Source of the DNA: a virus
Reading direction: 5' to 3' (one strand)
Length of the DNA: 64,000 bases
Virus record (IMG/VR): IMGVR_UViG_3300037264_003220
Span: 1-64,000 of that record
The notes beneath the pieces are model-generated. The model did no database searches. It was not told the origin of the DNA and worked only from the letters and a program-made list of their open reading frames with translations. Of the stretch, positions 14,271 through 22,114 are shown piece after piece (position 1 is the first letter of the stretch; each line of letters starts with the position of its first letter). A program made the position numbers and the translations under genes.

Positions 14271-14379
14271 AATAAATTGTTTTTACAAAACTGCACTGGC
14301 ACGACAAATCATAACCGCCAAGGGAACACGGCCACTCAACTTTGACCAGCCTCGTCCGGCAATTTGGGCACAACATCAA
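14122..14379 (-). CDS. Possible zinc-ribbon ORF overlapping the endolysin start
   Basis: An 85-residue frame starting MMLCPNCRTRLVKVEWPCSL with CQCSF next, a credible one-site zinc ribbon. It overlaps the upstream gene by 44 bp and the endolysin N-terminus by 149 bp in another frame. Its C-terminal half is low-complexity and may be only the shadow of the endolysin's Pro-rich linker. It fills the 65-bp gap between two genes. Overlapping gene or chance; I lean slightly towards a real short gene. Confidence 0.4.
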   Translation of the reverse strand: MMLCPNCRTRLVKVEWPCSLGGYDLSCQCSFVKTIYYGTPDEYMANNDGMVAQGSASLGAAAIFSNPSHRPSSSGDSSCAEHRAS

Positions 14380-14818
14380 TTATCTCGCCACCCATAGGCG
14401 CTTTTTCGCCAGCGGCATGATTCTTGAGTTCTTGTTCAATTTGGCTGACCTTGTTCGCATCAATAAGCCCTTGAGTAATCGACGGAGCCGTTGCTTGAAC
14501 CAACATTCTTTTGACTGAGTTTTGCATCGCCTTCTCTGCCGCTTCAGGAGGCGAAATATCTATTAAAGTGTTGCGCACTTCCTGTATGGCGACGCCTGTT
14601 TGCATGGTTCGTTGAGATACCTCAATGGCTCCAATAAGAAGCCATGGTATGACACAATCGCCCTTATCAAATTCTTCATTGGTCTGCGGGTTCTTTCCTC
14701 TGACGTGCCGCCACCATTGGCATTTCCCGCGCTCAGCCGTTCTTTCGTCTTCCCCGAAATCCTTACGCCAGCCGTCAAGACACGGCATCCCGTTAATCGG
14801 GCAATGTAAATGAGCCAT
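14336..14818 (-). CDS. Cys-rich conserved phage protein, 160 aa
   Basis: The N-terminus carries HCPINGMPCLDGWRKDF, then GKCQWWRHVRGKNPQTNEEF and DCVIPWLLIGAIE, a pattern I recall in many phage proteins of unknown role. The four conserved Cys residues likely bind metal. QTGVAIQEVRNTL follows. The C-terminus is variable. It is located at the lysis/fibre boundary and is co-transcribed with both. Confidence 0.75.
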   Translation of the reverse strand: MAHLHCPINGMPCLDGWRKDFGEDERTAERGKCQWWRHVRGKNPQTNEEFDKGDCVIPWLLIGAIEVSQRTMQTGVAIQEVRNTLIDISPPEAAEKAMQNSVKRMLVQATAPSITQGLIDANKVSQIEQELKNHAAGEKAPMGGEIIDVVPKLPDEAGQS

Positions 14819-14841
14819 GATAATCTCCTATGTTCTGTTTT

Positions 14842-16266
14842 TCAGTTTTTCTGTGCAACAATAACGTCTAAATATTGAAAAGTGAATGTTCCCAGGATGC
14901 TGTCTGTCCCAGGAGCTTGAGAACTTGTGCCAGGCGCTTGAGAATCAGTCGCTGGGGTCGCATTGCCTGTGGCTGCGCCATGGGTATGGCTTCCTTGCGT
15001 ATCAGTTCCTGTGGACGCTTGAACGCTTGTGCTGCCGCCAGCGTAACTTCCCGTATTGATTGCATTGGATAGGAAATATTGGAAAGGCTGTGATAAAACC
15101 CCAAGTGGCGAACCGCCACCAAAAATCATGACATTTGTACCTGTGGCAACAATGTCCCCTGAATATCCCCATGGCGGTGATGGATTCCCAGCAACAACGT
15201 GGGTGTCCGACCCAGCAACATTAGCTCTTAAAACATGAGTTGCGTGCTTGTGGTCAATGGCTGATTGAGTAATGGGATGCGTATGGCTATTGATGGTGTG
15301 GCTATGAGACCCGTCAGCGCTGATTCCGTGAGAGTGACTATTGACCGTATGAGCATGACTGTTGACCGTGTGCGAGTGAGAATTAACGGTATGGCTGTGA
15401 GACAGGGCGAAGCCAGCTGACAAGGCAGACGACCCACCTGTGCCTCCACCCGCGCCATTGACGACGCGCAAGGCTCTATCGTTCATGGAAACAACTTGAG
15501 TCCATCCAGAAGGAGGCGCCGCCATGTAAAACACTTGGACAGTGCCTGTCTGGTTGAACCCTATACCAGACCCAGCGTAAGACGCTGAATTGATTCTGTC
15601 TTGATTGATTGAGCCTGCTTTAATGCGAGTTCCGTCAATATTGAAGTCCGTAAAGCGCTGGCGGTAAGGAACTGGGAAGTCTCCAACAACAAGCATGGAA
15701 CTTCCAATGAAATAAGTTCCAGTTTGAAGGTCGGTTTGCGTGGAATAAAACACTAAAATATTGAGCGTGGTCGCGCTGGCGCTCATAACCTTGGTAATGT
15801 TTAAGGTTTGGTAAGAAGCTCCGCCAGGGTGATATCCACTGTACGACACAGAAATTCCATCATCAATGCCGACACGAACGACATTGGCAAGAGAGCTATA
15901 AACGCGAACGGACAAGGAAACGGTTTGCCCTTTATAATTTAAAGGGTTTATGACGGCCTGAGAAATAGACAGAGCGCCGGAACCAACGCCAATATTGGTG
16001 ACGACGACTTTCATGGCGTAATTGCCGACATCAACCTGGGCGCCAATATCTCCCGTAGCAGCCCTGTTGACCGTGAAAGATGGAGGAGTCGCGCCGGATT
16101 TGAATGCCAACCATGCGTCTAAGGTCGCAGACCCATTAGTTGGATTGGTGTAGAGCGTACCGCCATTCACTTGGTCGGTATCAAAGCCTCCATTTAAAAG
16201 GAGATTTTCATGAACGCCATACGCTTTGACGCTGCCCCTCGGCGATATCTCCCAAAATAATCCCAT
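14842..16266 (-). CDS. Tail fibre with carbohydrate-binding-like module and HxH-rich tip
   Basis: A 474-residue fibre protein. The N-terminal part (about 20-200) is the NLLLNGGFD ... YAMKVVVTN jelly-roll-like module also seen in 18910-20388, 20398-22101 and 30034-31233. Near residue 250 comes FYMAAPPSGWTQV, the tail-collar-type motif, then a run of S-H-S-H/S-H-T-H pairs (about 290-335). In T4 gp12 and gp37, such His pairs coordinate metal ions along a trimeric needle, so this probably forms a receptor-binding tip. The Ser/Thr/Gly/Ala-rich end fits a beta-stranded trimer. Confidence 0.75.
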   Translation of the reverse strand: MGLFWEISPRGSVKAYGVHENLLLNGGFDTDQVNGGTLYTNPTNGSATLDAWLAFKSGATPPSFTVNRAATGDIGAQVDVGNYAMKVVVTNIGVGSGALSISQAVINPLNYKGQTVSLSVRVYSSLANVVRVGIDDGISVSYSGYHPGGASYQTLNITKVMSASATTLNILVFYSTQTDLQTGTYFIGSSMLVVGDFPVPYRQRFTDFNIDGTRIKAGSINQDRINSASYAGSGIGFNQTGTVQVFYMAAPPSGWTQVVSMNDRALRVVNGAGGGTGGSSALSAGFALSHSHTVNSHSHTVNSHAHTVNSHSHGISADGSHSHTINSHTHPITQSAIDHKHATHVLRANVAGSDTHVVAGNPSPPWGYSGDIVATGTNVMIFGGGSPLGVLSQPFQYFLSNAINTGSYAGGSTSVQASTGTDTQGSHTHGAATGNATPATDSQAPGTSSQAPGTDSILGTFTFQYLDVIVAQKN

Positions 16267-16290
16267 GACTGACTCCTTGTCTGTTTTCTT

Positions 16291-16677
16291 TTAAGATTGC
16301 TGCAAATTACAAAATTGAACGCTTTGTAAATCGCATTCATTTTGAATGATGGATGAAGCCAATTCTATTTGAGTTCCCGTTGTCGGCAATCCTCGCCCAA
16401 GAGCAATGGCTTGAACTTCTCCAAGCGTCAACGACATCATTCTGAGGTAATGCAGATATTGCGACCTTGGCCCGCCTGCCAATGGATATTGGCTCATGGT
16501 TCCGCATGTTTTGCACTCAACATTGATTTGTGAAAAATTGGTTAATCCATTAGAGTTGACGGAATATGGCAATGTCGCCACATCAATATCTTGACTGATA
16601 CCATCATTGTGCACGACATCAACTTTGTACCCACCCACATCGGTCATGTTTAAAACGTATACGGTTTGAACTGGCAT
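16291..16677 (-). CDS. Hypothetical protein within the fibre cluster
   Basis: A 128-residue protein beginning MPVQTVYVLNMTDVGGYKVD, beta-rich at first, with ECKTCGTM in the middle and helical, Cys-containing end (CDLQSVQFCNLQQS). It may be a fibre chaperone or a small fibre-associated subunit, judged by position between two fibre genes. No family recognised. Confidence 0.65.
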   Translation of the reverse strand: MPVQTVYVLNMTDVGGYKVDVVHNDGISQDIDVATLPYSVNSNGLTNFSQINVECKTCGTMSQYPLAGGPRSQYLHYLRMMSLTLGEVQAIALGRGLPTTGTQIELASSIIQNECDLQSVQFCNLQQS

Positions 16678-16706
16678 TTCTTTTTCCTCCTAATTATTTT
16701 CTTAAA

Positions 16707-17156
16707 TTAATAAGCAACCAAGTGCGCACTAAAATTCGTATCACCTGCGCTGCCGCCACCGACAGAAACGGTTTTGGTTCCGCCCGAAACTGCGACGGTC
16801 ACATAAGCAGTGTCGCCAGCCCCCATATCACAAAGAACAGGGAAATTAATTGATAGGCTGCCAGTGGCTGCCGCAACGCCATCAAAAATTAAATAAGTTC
16901 TAGCCGTAGTGATTAAGCTAATTTTTCTACCTGTATGAGTTACTAACAAAGCTTCCAAATAAACAGTTACGTTGAATTGATATTTCCCTGCAACAGGAGC
17001 GGTAAATGTGTACGTTGAAATATTGTAATTATTCGCAATATCAAAACGCTCTGTGGCGAATGGAACCGTGACGATAGTCCCGTCGCCAGTTGCATTGGTC
17101 GTCTGCCCGACATAACTGGCTAAAAAAGCGACTGATTCAATATTTGTTCGTGACAT
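16707..17156 (-). CDS. C1q/TNF-like jelly-roll fibre subunit
   Basis: A 149-residue protein. TVPFATERFDIANNY followed by YTFTAPVAGKYQFNVTVYL is the F...FD..N.Y...FTAP..G.Y.F pattern of C1q-like trimeric jelly rolls, and the closing strands FSAHLVAY complete the fold. C1q-like domains trimerise and often bind receptors. As a stand-alone domain it could be a fibre cap or separate knob. It is encoded between two fibre genes. Confidence 0.7.
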   Translation of the reverse strand: MSRTNIESVAFLASYVGQTTNATGDGTIVTVPFATERFDIANNYNISTYTFTAPVAGKYQFNVTVYLEALLVTHTGRKISLITTARTYLIFDGVAAATGSLSINFPVLCDMGAGDTAYVTVAVSGGTKTVSVGGGSAGDTNFSAHLVAY

Positions 17157-17168
17157 AAAAACACCTTT

Positions 17169-18872
17169 TTAAAATATGCTTAATTTATAACCCAAAACCC
17201 AAGCATCATATTCATAATTTGTTCTATTGGTTGCCGTGCTAAAATATTTTGCACGATAAATACATTCAGGAGCCGATTCATTAAATATTGGAATCCATTT
17301 TGTTCCACTGGTTCGGATGACATCTGCATTTTGATATATCGAACTATTTGCCATTAAAGTCGGCGCTCCGCTACCAGGGCTGACGCCTCCAAATTCTCCT
17401 CCAGCATATAAGATAACAGTTCTAGTGCCTGCTACAGAATAAGTAGCTGTCAAAGTGGCAAAAATATATGCCTGCCAAGCAATCAAAGGAGGGATTCTCG
17501 AAGAAATATCAACATCAATGCTGGTGTTGTCGTGAGTTGTATCAGTCAACACTAATTGGTCGAGAGAGTAATACACGGTGTCATCAACCTGAAGTGTTTC
17601 AATAATATTTCCTGAACCATCTGTGCGCACCGCTCCAAGAAGGAGTTTATAAATATATCCAGTGGGCAAAGTGGGCGCTGTTTGACTTAACGAATAAAGC
17701 GCCCCTGTATTAGTCCCATTGGAAATCAGCCATACGTAATACCATGTATTGATAGCGACTGAGCCTACATCAAGTCCATTGACCACTCCAATATTGGTTA
17801 TGTTTGTTGTCACGATACTACCAGGAGCATTGGACACGAATACATTTCCAAGAGTATCGAACATCGCAGCCCACCACCACAACACGTGATTGCCAACCGC
17901 GCTTATATTTGAAATTCGTAATTTTTGAACGTAAGGAGCGTGAGCGTAGACGCCAGGGATAGGAGCAAGAGAACTTTTGGTAAAAATAAAACTGACTTTT
18001 TGACCAGCTATTAACGCATTATTAAAAGTGACAATTAAAGAACTGGTTTCTTGATAATCGACAGTCGCTCCTTTGGTCTGAACCTGACCATCAACGGTCA
18101 CTGTCAATGTGTTGTTCCCAGCAACATACGAATTCGCAAGATTAAACACTGTCGTCGAGCCTGTGTAATTATTTAAAGCAGTTCCGACAACGTAATCTTC
18201 TCTATATGTGACCGCTGCTGGAAGTGGGTCGCTCCCAGTAGGGCTATGAGTCGCGGCATGAGCAAAATTAGGTTGAACACCTTGGGCAATAAATATGACG
18301 TTTTCGCCAAGAGTACGACCCGTAAAAAATGTTACCGTGGTGCTGTTCGTTTCAACGTAATCAACACCAATAAGCAATCGCAATCCGCCGGAATAAACCT
18401 GAAGGGCGCCGGAACCGACAAGATATGAAAAATTCAAATTGAACACGGTTTGGCTTGCCGTGGCGACAAATGATTGGGATGACTGTGTTGGGAAAACGAT
18501 ATTGGTCGTAATCGGGTAGAAAGCCAAAAGTGACGAGCCAGTAAGCGGAGCTGGAGTCATGGTGAAGCCAGGAAGACTGGGTTGCTCAAAAAAGTCGACT
18601 CCATTTTGCATGACCAAGCCATCGCGAGACACAATGAGCTGTCCTGCCGCAAATACGTCTGGCAAGGTATAAGTTAAATTGGAGCCATTAATGGAACCAG
18701 TCGGGACAACATTGACTTTTTGGAGAGTTCCGGCGCCAGCGGCAGTCCACGTCACGCCATCGTAAGCATAAAGAGTTTTGATGTCAGTCTTATAAAATAA
18801 ACGACCAGGGGCTAAATCTATTTGAGGGAAGTTTAATCCAGAAATATCAAGTTCTTGAGATTTTATGCTCAT
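17169..18872 (-). CDS. Tail fibre protein
   Basis: A 567-residue beta-rich protein. Residues 15-50 (PQIDLAPGRLFYKTDIKTLYAYDGVTWTAAG) are a common fibre N-terminal shape. Then come three related blocks of the form FNL.. Y..G...L.V..DG (about 65-300), consistent with repeated beta modules. The C-terminus (IPIFNESAPECIYRAKYFST) is unique. Likely a receptor-binding fibre or its shaft. Confidence 0.7.
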   Translation of the reverse strand: MSIKSQELDISGLNFPQIDLAPGRLFYKTDIKTLYAYDGVTWTAAGAGTLQKVNVVPTGSINGSNLTYTLPDVFAAGQLIVSRDGLVMQNGVDFFEQPSLPGFTMTPAPLTGSSLLAFYPITTNIVFPTQSSQSFVATASQTVFNLNFSYLVGSGALQVYSGGLRLLIGVDYVETNSTTVTFFTGRTLGENVIFIAQGVQPNFAHAATHSPTGSDPLPAAVTYREDYVVGTALNNYTGSTTVFNLANSYVAGNNTLTVTVDGQVQTKGATVDYQETSSLIVTFNNALIAGQKVSFIFTKSSLAPIPGVYAHAPYVQKLRISNISAVGNHVLWWWAAMFDTLGNVFVSNAPGSIVTTNITNIGVVNGLDVGSVAINTWYYVWLISNGTNTGALYSLSQTAPTLPTGYIYKLLLGAVRTDGSGNIIETLQVDDTVYYSLDQLVLTDTTHDNTSIDVDISSRIPPLIAWQAYIFATLTATYSVAGTRTVILYAGGEFGGVSPGSGAPTLMANSSIYQNADVIRTSGTKWIPIFNESAPECIYRAKYFSTATNRTNYEYDAWVLGYKLSIF

Positions 18873-18909
18873 TTTATTTCCTCAATAAGGATATTCAAAA
18901 AATTCATCA

Positions 18910-20388
18910 TTATGCGACCTCCGCTTGCCAGGTTGCGTTGTTGGCAGTTCCAATCATTATAGCGCCTGCCGTTCCATTGGAAACTACGTTGATAGAGAAT
19001 CCTCTTTTCGATAAGCCATTCCCAGTAATTGAAGAATATGGGCCACTTGTGCTTCCAGCAGTCACAGTCATAGTTGGAATAGCGAATTTTTCAACAGCAA
19101 AATTAATTGGGAGTCTCCAATCTGTTGCAGTTGTAACAGTGAAAGACGCAATAAAGCTTGGATTGGTTTCATAATATCTTTGGCATCTTGCCATGTCGAT
19201 TTGCGGGTCTGCTGGAACAAAAGTAATTGGTGTCGTCCCGACAATCGCCATTGCATTATCAACATAAAAAGTTCCAACACTGACTCCATCGTTTATGAGT
19301 CCAAAATAAAAGTTCATAGCAGTCGGAATGCTTGGCATTATCATGGTTGCCGTTAAAGTTTCCCAATTTCCAGAGCCAGAATGTGGCTGAGACTTCTTTA
19401 CGTTAGTGCCGTCATATATTTGTACAGTGAAAATATTTGCTACTGAACATTTGACGCGTACAGAGAGGCTCACGTTCAGACCGCTATAATTCAAATAATT
19501 TTCAATAGCCTGTGAAAAATAAATACCAGTAGCGCCACCGACCACTGTTACGTCTAATTTCCAAGACGCTCCTGCGCCGTCAACAATTGACGTTTCTTTA
19601 GATATCGTAAATGTGGGAGTTCCATCTTTGCCCATTTTCCAGCGGTCGGCTGAATATGTAGACGTAGCAGGAGAACTAAAAGAAGTTCCTCTTTGCCAAA
19701 TATCAAATGAACCATTAGCAAGAATATTGGGAACGTTATCTTGCAAATCAGATACGGCTCCGATTTTGACTTTTTCAATTTCAGTATGGCCCGCGACATA
19801 ATTCATCGCGGCGCTGCCTATGACCAGCATAACTGAATCAATGTACCCCGTTGAAATGGCAACGTTCGCTGCTTGAATCATGCCTATGCTAAAATATATT
19901 ACCGTAACTGTAGCACTGATGGCTCTTGTCACTGTAAGGGTCTCATAATTTCCAGACCCTGAATGATAGGACGAAAAAGTAGCGCCCAAGCTGTCACCAA
20001 TATTGATTCTCCATTTATTGGCTGTCGACGTTTTAATTCTGGCGCTTAACGTTAAAGTCTGGCCGCGAACGGATTGAGCGAACAATACAGATGGGACTTG
20101 TTCAATATAAACGCCGTCGTTGATGCCGCTACCCGCATTGGTGCAATTTATTTTTACCGCATAAACGCCGCTATCTATTAAAGTTGTTTCAGCAGAAACG
20201 TCTGCGGTTGGCTGAGTCCCTGCCGCACTTTTGACATACGTCCACGCATCAGCAATCCGAGTTGATGGAACAGGGTTTGTAAAAGTTAATCCACGGCTCC
20301 AATTATCAAATCCGCCATTGGCGATAAGATTCTGATAAGGAGTATTCGTCGGGTCTAATGCTCTTGCTGGAACAAATGTTTCACTCAT
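18910..20388 (-). CDS. Tail fibre with two carbohydrate-binding-like modules
   Basis: A 492-residue protein with two copies of the same module: NLIANGGFDNWSRG at about residue 20 and NILANGSFDIWQRG at about 224. Each is followed by DAW/DRW, Y.S ... G.YETLT, and a Y.D..M....Y closing segment. This is the general layout of jelly-roll carbohydrate-binding modules. The C-terminal 100 residues are a separate beta domain. Likely recognises surface glycans. The same module appears in three neighbouring genes. Confidence 0.75.
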   Translation of the reverse strand: MSETFVPARALDPTNTPYQNLIANGGFDNWSRGLTFTNPVPSTRIADAWTYVKSAAGTQPTADVSAETTLIDSGVYAVKINCTNAGSGINDGVYIEQVPSVLFAQSVRGQTLTLSARIKTSTANKWRINIGDSLGATFSSYHSGSGNYETLTVTRAISATVTVIYFSIGMIQAANVAISTGYIDSVMLVIGSAAMNYVAGHTEIEKVKIGAVSDLQDNVPNILANGSFDIWQRGTSFSSPATSTYSADRWKMGKDGTPTFTISKETSIVDGAGASWKLDVTVVGGATGIYFSQAIENYLNYSGLNVSLSVRVKCSVANIFTVQIYDGTNVKKSQPHSGSGNWETLTATMIMPSIPTAMNFYFGLINDGVSVGTFYVDNAMAIVGTTPITFVPADPQIDMARCQRYYETNPSFIASFTVTTATDWRLPINFAVEKFAIPTMTVTAGSTSGPYSSITGNGLSKRGFSINVVSNGTAGAIMIGTANNATWQAEVA

Positions 20389-20397
20389 AAATTAACC

Positions 20398-22101
20398 TCA
20401 TGAAGCCGTTGCCGTCCAATTAAATGCCATTCTAACAGGTCTCTGTCCACCTATGGTCTTTGAAGCTCTCAAAGAAAATCCGCGTAACAAATGGTCAGTG
20501 ATGCCAAGAACAAAAGTGTAACTTGATACCGCATTCGTCAGTCCCAGCCCATCCTCGTAAATCTGCACATTGCTCAATGCGAGCACGGGGTTGGATAGCT
20601 TTATCGTATTAAAATCAATGTCGTCATCAATATAATAAGTTGTGTCGTCTGATGCTCCATATTTCGAAAAATCATTATAGCCAAGTTCAAAATATCTTTG
20701 GCAGCGCTGCCATTCTTCGGCAGGGCTGAGAGGAGCGAACGCCAATGCAGACGTGCTTTGAGAAAACATGGCATTGTCGATATAGCAAGTTTGGCTGGCA
20801 CTTATCTCAATTGAAACAGACAAAGATGAAATGCTGGCTCCGATGGTTCTCAGGGCAGTTAAAGTTTCATATGAGCCTGTGCCGACATTGACAGATGAAG
20901 AAGTCGAGCCATTGCTGTCGGTTATTTTGACGATAATTGTTCCTACGGTTCCTGGTCTCACACGAACCGTCAATGAGACATCTTGACCTTGAAGTTCTTT
21001 AAAATTTTCAATGCTTTGGGATATCGACACCACGCCAGACGATATCGTAGAAATGACTTTCATAGCATACGCACTTCTATCCACGGCAGTGCCTTCCTGA
21101 GAAACCGTGGCAGCGTTCGAGCCGAGAGCCAAGCTCCAACGGTCGGCAGTGACGCCATTGGATGTAAAACCGTTGGCGCCCCGCTGCCAAATACTAAATC
21201 CGCCATTCCCAAGAATATTTATAGTCGCACTGCCAGACCCTACAGTGATATTTGAAATGCGAATTTTGTTCCCTGCGGTCAATGTTTCAAGCAGGATATT
21301 CGTCCCGCCTTCGAAATTCACGTTATCAGTTAAGGTGATGCCGCCGACCTGAGCAATGGTCGTAACAACATTCCCAGCCGCTATTTTATCCGAAGTGACC
21401 GCATTGATAGCCAATTTTGAATTGATAACGGCAGAGTCGGAAATGTTTGTAGAAGTGACGGCATTGGTGGATAATTTCGGATTCGTTACCGCTGAATCGG
21501 TGATATTGGTCGTCGCTACAGCATTGACAGCAAGCTTGGAATTGATGACAGCAGAATCTGAAATATTCGTAGAAGTGACCGCATTGACCGCTATTTTTGG
21601 ATTCGTTACAGCAGAGTCGGTAATGTTTGATGTCGCCACTGAGTTGACAGCAAGCTTGGAATTGATGACAGCAGAATCTGAAATATTTGCCGACGTAATG
21701 GCATTGACCGCTATTTTTGGATTCGTTATGGCAGAGTCAGTGACATTGGTCGTCGCTACCGAATTAACAGCAAGCTTGGAATTGATAACGGCAGAATCTG
21801 AAATATTCGTAGAAGTGACAGCGTTGATGGCGAGCTTGGGATTTGTGACAGCAGAGTTTGAAAGCTCTAAAGTGTCAACAGCTCCAGGGGCAATGTCTTG
21901 AGCGATAACAGTGCCATCTGCGATTTTATCTGATGTGACGGAATTGGGTGCGAGCTTGTCATTGGTGATGGCTTGGTCTCTCACCTTTTGAGTGATGATG
22001 GCGCCATCTTCAATTTGAGTCAGACCAACCACCCCGTTAGCGATAACGGGCTGGGTGACTGATTGAGCGCCTAATTCCTGATTTTGGACAAATGTTCGCA
22101 T
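20398..22101 (-). CDS. Tail fibre with 20-residue repeats and one carbohydrate-binding-like module
   Basis: A 567-residue protein. Residues about 60-260 are built of 20-residue units alternating between NISDSAVINSKLAVNSVATT-like and NITDSAVTNPKIAVNAVTST-like forms. The regular Val/Leu/Ile spacing suggests a trimeric beta-helical shaft. The C-terminal half holds the ILGNGGFSIWQRG module. The repeat array is also visible in the DNA at 120-bp period. The N-terminal region shares text with the next fibre gene, so the two were partly duplicated or recombined. Confidence 0.75.
   Translation of the reverse strand: MRTFVQNQELGAQSVTQPVIANGVVGLTQIEDGAIITQKVRDQAITNDKLAPNSVTSDKIADGTVIAQDIAPGAVDTLELSNSAVTNPKLAINAVTSTNISDSAVINSKLAVNSVATTNVTDSAITNPKIAVNAITSANISDSAVINSKLAVNSVATSNITDSAVTNPKIAVNAVTSTNISDSAVINSKLAVNAVATTNITDSAVTNPKLSTNAVTSTNISDSAVINSKLAINAVTSDKIAAGNVVTTIAQVGGITLTDNVNFEGGTNILLETLTAGNKIRISNITVGSGSATINILGNGGFSIWQRGANGFTSNGVTADRWSLALGSNAATVSQEGTAVDRSAYAMKVISTISSGVVSISQSIENFKELQGQDVSLTVRVRPGTVGTIIVKITDSNGSTSSSVNVGTGSYETLTALRTIGASISSLSVSIEISASQTCYIDNAMFSQSTSALAFAPLSPAEEWQRCQRYFELGYNDFSKYGASDDTTYYIDDDIDFNTIKLSNPVLALSNVQIYEDGLGLTNAVSSYTFVLGITDHLLRGFSLRASKTIGGQRPVRMAFNWTATAS
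21400..21870. repeat. Tandem 120-bp DNA repeat in fibre gene
   Basis: CAAGCTTGGA recurs at 21531, 21651 and 21771, exactly 120 bp apart, within a longer array of near-identical 120-bp units (two 60-bp protein repeats each). Related units recur at about 22500-22700 and 24200-24700 in the neighbouring gene. Such arrays allow length change by recombination. Confidence 0.8.
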
Positions 22102-22114
22102 TGATTACTCCATT

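Noticed and set aside
14900-15500. Array of short repeats that might be taken for CRISPR-like
   Set aside because: The repeats are in-frame His/Ser codons of a fibre tip with no spacers or direct-repeat palindromes.
21356-21901. Long plus-strand open frame (181 codons) inside the fibre repeats
   Set aside because: It is the antisense of the tandem repeat array; its product is itself a low-complexity repeat, and similar antisense frames occur over every repeat block (22515-22931, 24177-24407, 24474-24767).
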